This document shows positions 54,030-62,277 of a stretch of DNA of 64,000 nt, in pieces (the first letter of the stretch is position 1; each line of letters begins with the position of its first letter). Location of the stretch: the NCBI RefSeq assembly GCF_027359675.1, contig NZ_CP114786.1:930001-994000 (forward strand), in the 5' to 3' direction. The position numbers were made by a program, and so were the translations under genes. A model generated the notes under the pieces. The model did not search any database, was not told where the DNA came from, and was given only the letters and a program-made list of their open reading frames with translations. This stretch comes from Roseibium sp. Sym1. Its GTDB lineage: Bacteria > Pseudomonadota > Alphaproteobacteria > Rhizobiales > Stappiaceae.

Positions 54030-56540
54030 TTATTCCGCGGCGGCGGTGTCCGCCAGCTCGGGCCGCGCGGGAAATGCGCAGGTCACCGTCGTGCCTTTTC
54101 CTTCGGCGGACTGAATGTCGACCGTGCCGCCATGGAGTTCGACAAAGCTCTTGACGATGGCAAGGCCGAGGCCGGCGCCCTGGCGCCGCGCGCCGGTATC
54201 ATGACCGACAAAGCGGTTGAAGACCTGGGTCAGGATCTCGGCCGGAATACCGTAGCCGTGATCCTTGACGACGAAGGTCACGTTGCCGTCCTCGCGGCTG
54301 CAGCTGACATCGACGACGCCGTCGGCTTCCGAATAGCGCACCGCATTGGCAATCAGGTTGAACAGGACCTGGCGCAGGCGTTTTTCGTCGGCAACCATCA
54401 CGCCGATATCGTCGGGCACGTGGGTGCGCAGGTTGATCCGGGTCTCGGCGATCCGGTCCTTCAGCCCTTCGACCGCGGCCTCGACCGTGGCGGCTACGTC
54501 GACCTCGCCGAGGTCGAGCTCCATGATGCCGGCATCCAGCGTCGCAAGGTCCAGGATATCGTTGATAATGGCCAGCAGCGCCGAGGACGAGGACTGGATA
54601 TAGTCCGCATATTCGCTCTGTTTGTCCGACAGCTCGCCGAATTTCGGATCCGCCAGCAATTGCGCGAAGCCGATGATGTTGGTCAGCGGCGAACGCAGCT
54701 CGTAGGAGACATGCTGGATGAAGGCGTTCTTGATCTGGTCGGCCTGTTCCAGTGCCTCGTTCTTTTCCAGAAGGGCCCGTTCCACGTTGACGCTGTCGGA
54801 CACGTCGACAAAGGTCACCAGCGTGCCGCCATCCGGCAGCGGGACAGTGGCATAGTCCAGGACATCGCCATTGTGGCGTTCCAGGCGATTCACATTCTGG
54901 GTGCGGTTGTCGAGCAGACCGGTGACATTGCCGGCGAGCCGTTCCCAGGCCTCGCGCTCCGTTTCGCTGAGCGTGCAGGCGGAAACCACTTCCTTGACAT
55001 GCGGCAGCTCAGCAAGCCGGTCCTCTTCCAGGTCCCAGATCCGGCCAAAGGCGGGATTCCACAGGCGCAACCGCCCGTCGGAGCCGAACACGGCAACGGC
55101 TTCGGACAGATTGTCGAGCGTTTCGCCCTGGACCCGTGTCAGCGCATTGTAGCGGCTTTCGAGGTCGAGCTGTTCGGTGACGTTCTCGTAGATATAGGTG
55201 ACGCCGCCCTGCGGATGCGGGTTGGCAATGACACGCAGGGTGCGGCCGTCCGGCAGGTGCCACCAGCTTTCCCGCGCCTCGACCGACTGGTAGCTGTCCA
55301 GCATCTTGTTGCGCCAGACCCGGTAGTCGGCCTGCTCGGGCAGCTTGCGCGCCGCCCTGAGCGCGTCGAGCACGGCTCCGTCTTCCGGACGGCTTTCCAG
55401 GAAGGCCGGGTCCAGATCCCAGAGCTGCTTGAAGGCCGCATTGTAGAATTGCAGCTTGCGGTCGGAACTGTAGATGGCAACCGCCGCAGCCAGCTGGTCG
55501 AGCGTACGGCCATGGAAATCCTCGGCCCTGCCGAGTTCCTTCTTCGCCTGTTCCAGTTCGCTGATGTCCACGGCAAGGCCGGCACCGCCGACATTGGCGT
55601 TGACATCGGTGACCTCGAACACGCAGCGCTCGCCGGACGCGACGATCGGGATACGGGCGTTGAAACAGCCGTCCTCGTCGCGCTGCACGGCCATCGCCGT
55701 ACGGGCCGCCGCATCGAGGAACGTCGCACCCTCCTTGATCGCGGTTTCGGCATCCGGCATTTCGACAGCTTCGGCATAGGCCTGGTTCGCCCAGATCAGG
55801 TTGCCTTCCGCGTCCCTTTGCCAGGCGGGCGCGGGCATGGCGTCAAGCAGAGCATGCAGCATGTGCAACTCGCCGGAAATCTTGGCGTTGCGGGCGGCGA
55901 GTTCCGCCTGCATCTGCCGTTCACCGGTCAGGTCCCGCAGGCGCAGCACCACGGCGCCGCCCGTGGTGCGGCCAAGCGCTTCCACATAGCTGCCGGTGCG
56001 GGTCTTCAAGGTGGTGGTAAAGGTTTCGCCGGTACGGAACAGCGTGTCCAGATACCGCTCCAGGTCACCGGCGCATTTGGCCGTCAACCAGCTGCCGAAG
56101 GCCAGCAGTTGTGCCGGCGGACGCGGAACGCCCGACTTTTCCGGGAGCACGCCCCAGATCTGCGGCATGGCGCCATTGCCCGTCCATACGATCACGCGCT
56201 GCTCATCGGTGTTGAGCATCGCTTCCAGCCGGTCAACGCGGAATTTCAGGTCGCCCTTTTCCTTTTCCAGGGCGCCGGTCTGCTGTGCAGAGTGATTGCG
56301 CAGCCGGACCAGGGCGACAGCCGCCGTGACGGCAAAGGCGCACATACCGCCTAACGAACCGAAAAGAATCATGGTATCGGGAGAGATGGCAGCGGTTGTA
56401 TCGGCAAGCATATCGGCTGCCGCCGGTCCGGCGAACAGACTCGCGCCTGCCAGCGCGGTGCCGCTCAGCTTGACCGATTTCAGACTCCATTCTCGCCACG
56501 TCGCGCGTGGCCGCGCGCCGTCCGTGCTGCCTTTCGGCAT
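54030..56540 (-). CDS. divL: DivL-type PAS sensor pseudokinase
   Basis: 836 residues. A membrane segment near 55-80, several PAS domains (~100-560), then a histidine-kinase core. The H-box reads HVSYELRSPLTNIIGF: the phospho-acceptor His is Tyr613, the mark of Caulobacter DivL. The ATP-binding part looks intact (NLIANAVRYSEADG, DHGYGIP, GAGLGLAIVKS). DivL senses phosphorylated DivK and controls CckA, hence CtrA and the cell cycle. It heads the operon with tsaE/amgK, murU and addBA. Confidence 0.9.
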   Translation of the reverse strand: MPKGSTDGARPRATWREWSLKSVKLSGTALAGASLFAGPAAADMLADTTAAISPDTMILFGSLGGMCAFAVTAAVALVRLRNHSAQQTGALEKEKGDLKFRVDRLEAMLNTDEQRVIVWTGNGAMPQIWGVLPEKSGVPRPPAQLLAFGSWLTAKCAGDLERYLDTLFRTGETFTTTLKTRTGSYVEALGRTTGGAVVLRLRDLTGERQMQAELAARNAKISGELHMLHALLDAMPAPAWQRDAEGNLIWANQAYAEAVEMPDAETAIKEGATFLDAAARTAMAVQRDEDGCFNARIPIVASGERCVFEVTDVNANVGGAGLAVDISELEQAKKELGRAEDFHGRTLDQLAAAVAIYSSDRKLQFYNAAFKQLWDLDPAFLESRPEDGAVLDALRAARKLPEQADYRVWRNKMLDSYQSVEARESWWHLPDGRTLRVIANPHPQGGVTYIYENVTEQLDLESRYNALTRVQGETLDNLSEAVAVFGSDGRLRLWNPAFGRIWDLEEDRLAELPHVKEVVSACTLSETEREAWERLAGNVTGLLDNRTQNVNRLERHNGDVLDYATVPLPDGGTLVTFVDVSDSVNVERALLEKNEALEQADQIKNAFIQHVSYELRSPLTNIIGFAQLLADPKFGELSDKQSEYADYIQSSSSALLAIINDILDLATLDAGIMELDLGEVDVAATVEAAVEGLKDRIAETRINLRTHVPDDIGVMVADEKRLRQVLFNLIANAVRYSEADGVVDVSCSREDGNVTFVVKDHGYGIPAEILTQVFNRFVGHDTGARRQGAGLGLAIVKSFVELHGGTVDIQSAEGKGTTVTCAFPARPELADTAAAE

Positions 56541-56696
56541 ATTGTGATCCCCTTACGCCGCTTTCCCCGCTTTCGCGGGCTGCAGCCCCCGGTTTCTGGG
56601 AGCAAATCAAAGACATCCGCCTCCTGGCCTTTGATTCGTCTAAACCATAACCTTTTTGAGAATCACGCAGAAGAGTCCGTAACTGAAAAGTTAACA

Positions 56697-56731
56697 GGAC
56701 CCTTAAAATTCAAGGGTCCTGCATTTTTTTG
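56697..56731. terminator. Hairpin downstream of ahcY
   Basis: AGGACCCTT pairs with AAGGGTCCT around a 7-nt loop. On the + strand seven T residues follow shortly after. It lies 55 bp past the ahcY stop and would end ahcY transcripts; on the - strand its T-tract is weak (GTTAACTTTT). The rest of 56541-56785 shows nothing definite apart from the divL leader. Confidence 0.55.
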
Positions 56732-56785
56732 TTCACATACCCGAATCGGGGCGCTTACCACATCTAGTAGCACCCCTCTTCAAAA

Positions 56786-58174
56786 TCAGTATTTGTAGTG
56801 TTCCGGCTTGAACGGACCGGTCTTGTTAATCCCCAGATATTGAGATTGTGCGTCCGTCAATTCGGTTAACGTCACGCCCAGCTTCTCCAGATGCAGGCGG
56901 GCAACCTTCTCATCAAGATGCTTCGGCAGCACGTAGACCTCGTTCTTGTACTGGTCGCCCTTGGTGAAGAGTTCGATCTGCGCCAGAACCTGGTTGGTGA
57001 AGCTGGCGGACATCACGAAGCTCGGGTGGCCGGTGGCGTTGCCGAGGTTCACGAGGCGGCCCTGGGACAAGAGGATCATGCGCTTGCCGTCCGGGAACTC
57101 GTACATGTCGACCTGGTCCTTGACCGGGCGCAACTTGGTGTTCTTCAGGGCGGCAACCTGGATCTCGTTGTCGAAGTGGCCAATGTTGCAGACGATCGCC
57201 ATATCCTTCATGCCACGCATGTGGTCGAAGGTGATGATGTCCTTGTTGCCCGTCGCGGTGACATAGATGTCGCCCTCGGGCAGGACCTGTTCCATGGTCT
57301 TGACCTCGAAGCCGTCCATGGAGGCCTGCAGGGCACAGATCGGATCGATTTCCGTCACGATCACGCGGGCGCCGGCACCGGCCAGCGACTGGGCGGAGCC
57401 CTTGCCGACATCGCCGTAACCGCAGACGACGGCGACCTTGCCCGACATCATCACGTCGGTGCCGCGGCGGATGCCGTCGACCAGCGATTCACGGCAACCG
57501 TAGCGGTTGTCGAACTTGGACTTGGTGACACTGTCGTTGACGTTGATCGCCGGGAACGGCAGCGCGCCCTTCTTCTGCATTTCATAAAGACGCAGAACGC
57601 CGGTGGTGGTTTCTTCCGAAACACCCTGGATCAGCTCTTTCTGCTTGGTGAACCAGCCCGGGTTGGCGGCCATGCGCTTCTTGATCTGCGCGAACAGGCA
57701 CTCTTCTTCCTCGGAGGCCGGGTTCTCGATGATGTCGGTTTCACCGGCTTCCACGCGCGCACCCATGAGGATGTACAGCGTCGCGTCGCCGCCGTCGTCG
57801 AGGATCATGTTGGCGCCGTCCGGGAAATCGAAGATCTTGTCGGCGTAGTCCCAGTACTCCTCCAGGGTCTCGCCCTTGACGGCGAAGACCGGAACGCCGG
57901 AAGCCGCGATGGCCGCGGCGGCCTGGTCCTGGGTGGAATAGATGTTGCACGATGCCCAGCGGACTTCCGCGCCCAGCGCAACCAGGGTCTCGATCAGCAC
58001 GGCCGTCTGGATGGTCATGTGCAGGGAGCCGGCGATGCGGGCGCCCTTGAGCGGCTTGGATGCACCGAATTCTTCGCGGCAGGCCATCAGACCCGGCATT
58101 TCATGCTCGGCAATCTCGATTTCGGTACGGCCCCAGTCTGCGAGCCCGATGTCTTTGATAATGTAGTCGGTCAT
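56786..58174 (-). CDS. ahcY: Adenosylhomocysteinase
   Basis: 462 residues. Hydrolyses S-adenosylhomocysteine to adenosine and homocysteine, with bound NAD. Signatures: [39 protein letters not shown], the NAD loop [16 protein letters not shown], and the C-terminal [10 protein letters not shown]. The ~40-residue insertion near 150-190 is usual for bacterial forms. AGGA lies 7 bp before the ATG. It has its own promoter with a palindrome. Confidence 0.97.
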   Translation of the reverse strand: MTDYIIKDIGLADWGRTEIEIAEHEMPGLMACREEFGASKPLKGARIAGSLHMTIQTAVLIETLVALGAEVRWASCNIYSTQDQAAAAIAASGVPVFAVKGETLEEYWDYADKIFDFPDGANMILDDGGDATLYILMGARVEAGETDIIENPASEEEECLFAQIKKRMAANPGWFTKQKELIQGVSEETTTGVLRLYEMQKKGALPFPAINVNDSVTKSKFDNRYGCRESLVDGIRRGTDVMMSGKVAVVCGYGDVGKGSAQSLAGAGARVIVTEIDPICALQASMDGFEVKTMEQVLPEGDIYVTATGNKDIITFDHMRGMKDMAIVCNIGHFDNEIQVAALKNTKLRPVKDQVDMYEFPDGKRMILLSQGRLVNLGNATGHPSFVMSASFTNQVLAQIELFTKGDQYKNEVYVLPKHLDEKVARLHLEKLGVTLTELTDAQSQYLGINKTGPFKPEHYKY

Positions 58175-58311
58175 GAAAGTGTCCTGCTGTTTGAACCAGC
58201 CTTGAATGCCAGATCATGAGAGGTGGCCGCCCGGGCGATGCGCCTCCCGAATGGGGCGTCCCGGCGGCCGCAAGCCGATTTCCGAAGACTGCTCCGGAAA
58301 TCCTGTGGCGC

Positions 58312-58366
58312 GTTATAACGCCGCCGGGCACATGACGCAATAAAGATATAAAGAATTCTTTATATC
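58312..58366 (-). promoter_or_regulatory. ahcY promoter with upstream 22-bp palindrome
   Basis: On the - strand TTGCGT (58340-58335) and TATAAC (58317-58312) are 17 bp apart. A perfect 22-bp palindrome, arms GATATAAAGAA and complement, lies at 58345-58366, 5 bp before the -35 box. The 5' leader (58175-58311) has a hairpin TTTCCG/CGGAAA at 58280-58300 and GC-rich stems but does not match the SAH riboswitch core as far as I can see. ArsR-type SAM/SAH regulators are plausible binders; no such gene is in the window. Confidence 0.6.
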
Positions 58367-58391
58367 ATTTGAACGTCGATACCTATCAGGG

Positions 58392-59483
58392 TTAAGGAAG
58401 CTCTTCCAGCAACTCCCATGTCACGGAAAGATCGCCCTCCGCCTGTGCGGACAGATAGACCACCGTAACGGCCTGCTCCGGCAAATAGCGGATGTCGGCC
58501 GAGAATCCGGTATCGCTGCCCGAGTGACCCAGGACCTCGCCAAGACCGGCGAGTGTCCCGATTTCGATGCCCATGCCGTAGCCTTCGCCTGAAGGATCCT
58601 CAAGGAGCCGGTCGAGGCTGTCGTCGTCCAGGAGAGCACCGTCCACGAAGAGCGCCTTGTAGAAGCCGGCAACTTCCGCGGCCGTCGTCACGAGCCCGCC
58701 ATCGCCGAAGCCGTAGCCCGTCAGATAAGCATCCACCGGCTCCGGTCCCTTGCCGAAATCCTCAAAGCCCTGCACGAAGTCACGGGGACCGACGCCATAG
58801 CCCAGGAGCCCGGTGCGGTTCAGCCCTGCCGGTTCAAGGAGCCGTTCAGTGAACACCTGGAGCATCGGGGCTGCCGCCGCTTTTTCAAGAACGAGCTGCG
58901 CAAGCAGGTAGTTGGTGTTGGAATAGTCGAATCCGGTGCCCGGTTCGAACAGGCGCGGCGCGTCAGCGACGCTGAGAATGGCCTTTGTCAGAATGTCCCG
59001 GGCGGCAACACCCGCATGTGCATCGGCGATGCTCGAAAGGAAGTAGGCATCATCGAGATAGTCCGGTATGCCGCTCGTCATGGTCAGCAGCATCGCAATG
59101 GAAATGCCCTCAAGTCCCTTGAGGCCGGTCACGACCTCGGGCGGAAGCCAGTTCGGCGCCGGGTCATCAATGTCGAGACGGCCCGCCTCGTCCAGCTGCA
59201 TGAGGGCAACCGCCAGATAGAGTTTCGAGACGGACGCGATCAGGAAGCGGTCTTCCACATTGGCCACCGGGCCGCCCATGCGCGCCCGTCCGCAGGCAAG
59301 TCCCGCGGTTTCTCCGGCGATATCCAGAAAGAGAACCTTGGCGGGTCCGTCGGCGGGACAGTCAGCGGAGGCGAAATCATTGAGAAATTCGCCGACCTCC
59401 CCCGCCCGCGGCGCGGCCGGCAGGACCACCGCCGCCATGACCGCCAACCACACCATCAGGAGGGGAGCAAGCAACGGCGGCAT
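58392..59483 (-). CDS. Exported serine hydrolase, beta-lactamase class C family
   Basis: 363 residues from the ATG at 59483 (GGAAAGGAA upstream). Signal peptide MPPLLAPLLMVWLAVMAAVVLPAAPRAG. Catalytic SxxK is SVSK near residue 83-86 of the precursor, followed by YSN in FDYSNTNYLLAQLV and a C-terminal HSGSDTG. Family members are peptidases or esterases of the periplasm; real beta-lactamase activity is unlikely without further evidence. Confidence 0.85.
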   Translation of the reverse strand: MPPLLAPLLMVWLAVMAAVVLPAAPRAGEVGEFLNDFASADCPADGPAKVLFLDIAGETAGLACGRARMGGPVANVEDRFLIASVSKLYLAVALMQLDEAGRLDIDDPAPNWLPPEVVTGLKGLEGISIAMLLTMTSGIPDYLDDAYFLSSIADAHAGVAARDILTKAILSVADAPRLFEPGTGFDYSNTNYLLAQLVLEKAAAAPMLQVFTERLLEPAGLNRTGLLGYGVGPRDFVQGFEDFGKGPEPVDAYLTGYGFGDGGLVTTAAEVAGFYKALFVDGALLDDDSLDRLLEDPSGEGYGMGIEIGTLAGLGEVLGHSGSDTGFSADIRYLPEQAVTVVYLSAQAEGDLSVTWELLEELP

Positions 59484-59564
59484 CAGGCATTCCTTTCCCG
59501 TTGGTCCGGCCCGGTCAGGCAAGCAGGCGGAAAGGCAGGTCTCGCGCCCCGGGATCCCGCCCGG

Positions 59565-60872
59565 TCAGCTGTACAGATCCGCGCGGGACGGCGGCATGCT
59601 GGACGGCCCCTTGGTGCGCCGGGTCGCCACTGTCTGGAAAATGCCGATCGAGCCGCGCTCGAACCCGAGCGAGACGCCGATCAGATAGGCGAGCCAGAGG
59701 CGGTACTTGTGTTCGCCGATCTCGGCGACGGCCTCGTCCTTCACCGCCATCAGGTTCTCCGCCCACAGCCGGGTGGTGCGGGCGTAGTGCTCGCGCCAGG
59801 CCTCGACATCATGGACCTCGAAGCCGTGCGCTTCCAGGTTGGTCAGGGTCCAGCCGATATGATCGACCTCGCCGCCGGGGAAGATGTAGCGGACCAGTGC
59901 CTGGTATTCCGGCTTCTTGCGGCGGAAGGCTTTCAGGTCCTTCTTGCCCCGCCGGGTGATGGCATGGTGGAGATAGATGCCGCGCGGCTTGAGCAGGCGG
60001 TTCACGCTCTGGAAGTAATTGTCGTAATTGTCGAGACCGACCGCCTCGAACATGCCGATCGACGAGATCTTGTCGAACTTGCCCTTCATGTCGCGGTAGT
60101 CGATCAGTTCCACGGAAACCTTGTCCTCAAGGCCGCGCTCCGCAATCCGTTCCCTTGCCAGCTTCAGCTGTTCCTCGGCCAGCGTCACACCGACGGCGGT
60201 GACGCCGTAATGCTCGGCGGCATGGCAGATCAGTGCGCCCCAGCCGCAGCCGATATCGAGCATGCGCTCGCCGGGCTTGAGGCGCAGCTTGCGGCAGATC
60301 ATGTCCAGCTTGTCTTTCTGGGCCGTCGCCAGGTCGTTCGACCAGTCGGAGAAATAGGCGCAGGTATAGACCATCTCCGGGTCGAGAAAGCGCCGGTAGA
60401 ACTCGTTGGAGACATCGTAGTGAAAGGCGATGTCGTCCTTGCGGCTGCCCGAGCTGCGGTCGGCCGCCTCGCCCGCGTCAAGTCCCTCGGCCGCCCGGTT
60501 GGCGGGTTTGCCCTTGCCGCCCCACAGCAGCGGCAGGGCGCTCTTCAGGAGCAGGCCCTTGTTCAGACGCCTGCGAATTTCCCGCCCCTTGATGGCCGGG
60601 CGCTTTTCCGCAAAGTCGAAGATGCTGCCACCGCGCGGGTCGAGATCGCCGGCCGCGTAGAGATCGATCACGGTCTTGATCTTGGGGCGCCGCAACAGCC
60701 GGGTCAGGGCGGTCTCCGACAAGGCCAGTCTCAATCCGTCCACGGGCGCGTCCGCCGGAACACGCGACCCGTCCCACAGTTCGAACGCGAATTCGAGTTC
60801 AAGAGCCTCGTGGATATGCGCCAGCGCCTGGCGCGCAGCGGAAATCAGTCGGTCCTCGGGATGGCTCGGCAT
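59565..60872 (-). CDS. Cyclopropane-fatty-acyl-phospholipid synthase family methyltransferase
   Basis: 435 residues. N-terminal lipid-binding region, then SAM-binding MLDIGCGWGALICHAAEHYGVTAVGVTLAEEQ and the FDKISSIGMFEAVGLDNYDNYFQSVNRLLKPRG, HHAITRR and EYQALVRYIFPGGE motifs of the Cfa family. It transfers a methylene from SAM to unsaturated acyl chains of membrane phospholipids, or a related methylation. Several Cfa paralogs exist in Alphaproteobacteria, so the exact role is not fixed. Confidence 0.88.
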   Translation of the reverse strand: MPSHPEDRLISAARQALAHIHEALELEFAFELWDGSRVPADAPVDGLRLALSETALTRLLRRPKIKTVIDLYAAGDLDPRGGSIFDFAEKRPAIKGREIRRRLNKGLLLKSALPLLWGGKGKPANRAAEGLDAGEAADRSSGSRKDDIAFHYDVSNEFYRRFLDPEMVYTCAYFSDWSNDLATAQKDKLDMICRKLRLKPGERMLDIGCGWGALICHAAEHYGVTAVGVTLAEEQLKLARERIAERGLEDKVSVELIDYRDMKGKFDKISSIGMFEAVGLDNYDNYFQSVNRLLKPRGIYLHHAITRRGKKDLKAFRRKKPEYQALVRYIFPGGEVDHIGWTLTNLEAHGFEVHDVEAWREHYARTTRLWAENLMAVKDEAVAEIGEHKYRLWLAYLIGVSLGFERGSIGIFQTVATRRTKGPSSMPPSRADLYS

Positions 60873-60975
60873 CAGATCACGGCCTCATGACAAAATGGTA
60901 TCGACGGCAAGGAGAAACGCCGGCCGCAGGCGGCATTCGATGAGCGCCGCATCGTGGCGATGAGGTTCATCAAAA

Positions 60976-61260
60976 TCAATCTTCTTCGCCAAAGCCGTTT
61001 TCGACCAGAGCCGCAATCGCGGCCAGCGCCGCGTCGGCTTCGGAACCGCTGACGCTAACCCTGATGCAGCAGCCGGGACTGGCCGCCAGCATCATCAGGC
61101 CCATGATCGAGGTTCCGCCAACGGTCTGACCGTCCTTCGACACCTGAACATCGGCCTGGAAGGTCTCGACAAGCTTGACGAGTTTCGCGGATGCCCTGGC
61201 ATGCAGTCCGCGCCGGTTGACGATGGTGAGGTCTTTTTCGAAAACGGTCTGGGCTGTCAT
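60976..61260 (-). CDS. ptsH: HPr phosphocarrier protein
   Basis: 94 residues. The phosphorylated His is in NRRGLHARASAKLV and the regulatory Ser in TSIMGLMMLAASPG, so HprK can modify it. No sugar-specific EIIB/EIIC is nearby; this is the regulatory PTS of Alphaproteobacteria, part of a phosphorelay that signals carbon and nitrogen state. 8 bp after the EIIA gene. Confidence 0.95.
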   Translation of the reverse strand: MTAQTVFEKDLTIVNRRGLHARASAKLVKLVETFQADVQVSKDGQTVGGTSIMGLMMLAASPGCCIRVSVSGSEADAALAAIAALVENGFGEED

Positions 61261-61268
61261 TCTTCTTG

Positions 61269-61673
61269 TTAGTTCTGTCCCGACAGCACCTGGCTGGCCA
61301 CGGAGATGTATTTCTGCCCCGCCTGCCGGGCTTCATCGACCGCGTCCGCCAGATCGCGGTCGGAACGGACGCTTGCCAGTTTGATCAGCATGGGCAGGTT
61401 GACGCCCGCGACCACTTCCACCGACTTGCTGTCCATGACCGAGATCGCGAGGTTGGAAGGCGTGCCACCGAACATGTCCGTCAGCAGCACGACGCCCTTG
61501 CCGGAATTCGCGGCTTCCACGGCCGCCAGGATATCCTGGCGCCGCTGCTCCATGTCGTCATCCGGACCGATGGAAATGGTTTCGACCTGTTCCTGGGGAC
61601 CGACAACATGTTCCAGCGCCGCCTTGAATTCTTCAGCGAGGCGTCCGTGGGTCACAAGTACAAGTCCGATCAT
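61269..61673 (-). CDS. PTS EIIA component, mannose type
   Basis: 134 residues. Phospho-acceptor His in GLVLVTHGRLAEEFKAALE near residue 9, and GVVLLTDMFGGTPSNLAI, both typical of EIIA-Man (ManX/PtsM). It accepts phosphate from HPr but has no transport partner here; regulatory use is likely. Between hprK (136-bp gap) and ptsH. Confidence 0.93.
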   Translation of the reverse strand: MIGLVLVTHGRLAEEFKAALEHVVGPQEQVETISIGPDDDMEQRRQDILAAVEAANSGKGVVLLTDMFGGTPSNLAISVMDSKSVEVVAGVNLPMLIKLASVRSDRDLADAVDEARQAGQKYISVASQVLSGQN

Positions 61674-61809
61674 GCGTCGTTTAGCCTGATTATCGAGTGC
61701 GGTGAGCTCTGGACCCCGAGGGGGATCCGGACGGAGCCGGGCGTTTATCAGTCTGATGCACTCTCTTCAACCGTTTCCTCAGTTGCAAGCAAAAAACACC
61801 CGACATGCT

Positions 61810-62277
61810 CTAAATATAATCCGGTCCTTCCGGCCGCAGGCAGCGCAAAGCCCAGCGGATGAGCCGAAGCGCCCCGCCGGTGTCATTTTTCAGGCAGTGC
61901 AGGCGGGGCACCTGCACACCTTCAAGGCAGACCTCGTCGAGAGGTGTGTCCGGCAACCGCTCGAGCCGGTCCGGGTCTGTCAGATCAACAACAACACAGA
62001 TGTCAGCCACCGGTGTGAAAGAGGTGGTCACGACGCCGAACCCGCGCACTTCCATCCTGCCGCGGATCGCGTCCGGGACCTCGGCCAGCAACCGCCCGTC
62101 CCGGTTTTCGACGTGGACATAGTCGTCACCGACGAGCAGGCCAAGATTGCCCCTGCGCCCGGCGGCATGGATAAGCTCATCCGAAAGCGAGGACTTGCCG
62201 CTGCCGGCATCGCCGCGGATCAGAAGACCAACGGTTCCAAGCAACACGCAATTGGCATGAACGGCCGGCCGGGTCAC
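61810..62277 (-). CDS. hprK: HPr kinase/phosphorylase, short alphaproteobacterial form
   Basis: 155 residues, about half the Firmicute length: only the catalytic C-terminal domain. P-loop GDAGSGKSSLSDELI near residue 22, GLLVGDDYVHVE, and MEVRGFGVVT, the family signature. It phosphorylates the regulatory Ser of HPr. Start overlaps the chvG stop by 4 bp, tying the PTS to the ChvG/ChvI two-component system. Confidence 0.93.
   Translation of the reverse strand: MTRPAVHANCVLLGTVGLLIRGDAGSGKSSLSDELIHAAGRRGNLGLLVGDDYVHVENRDGRLLAEVPDAIRGRMEVRGFGVVTTSFTPVADICVVVDLTDPDRLERLPDTPLDEVCLEGVQVPRLHCLKNDTGGALRLIRWALRCLRPEGPDYI

Noticed and set aside
58175-58311. SAH riboswitch before ahcY
   Set aside because: Hairpins exist, but I could not find the conserved core of the riboswitch; an Infernal search would settle it.
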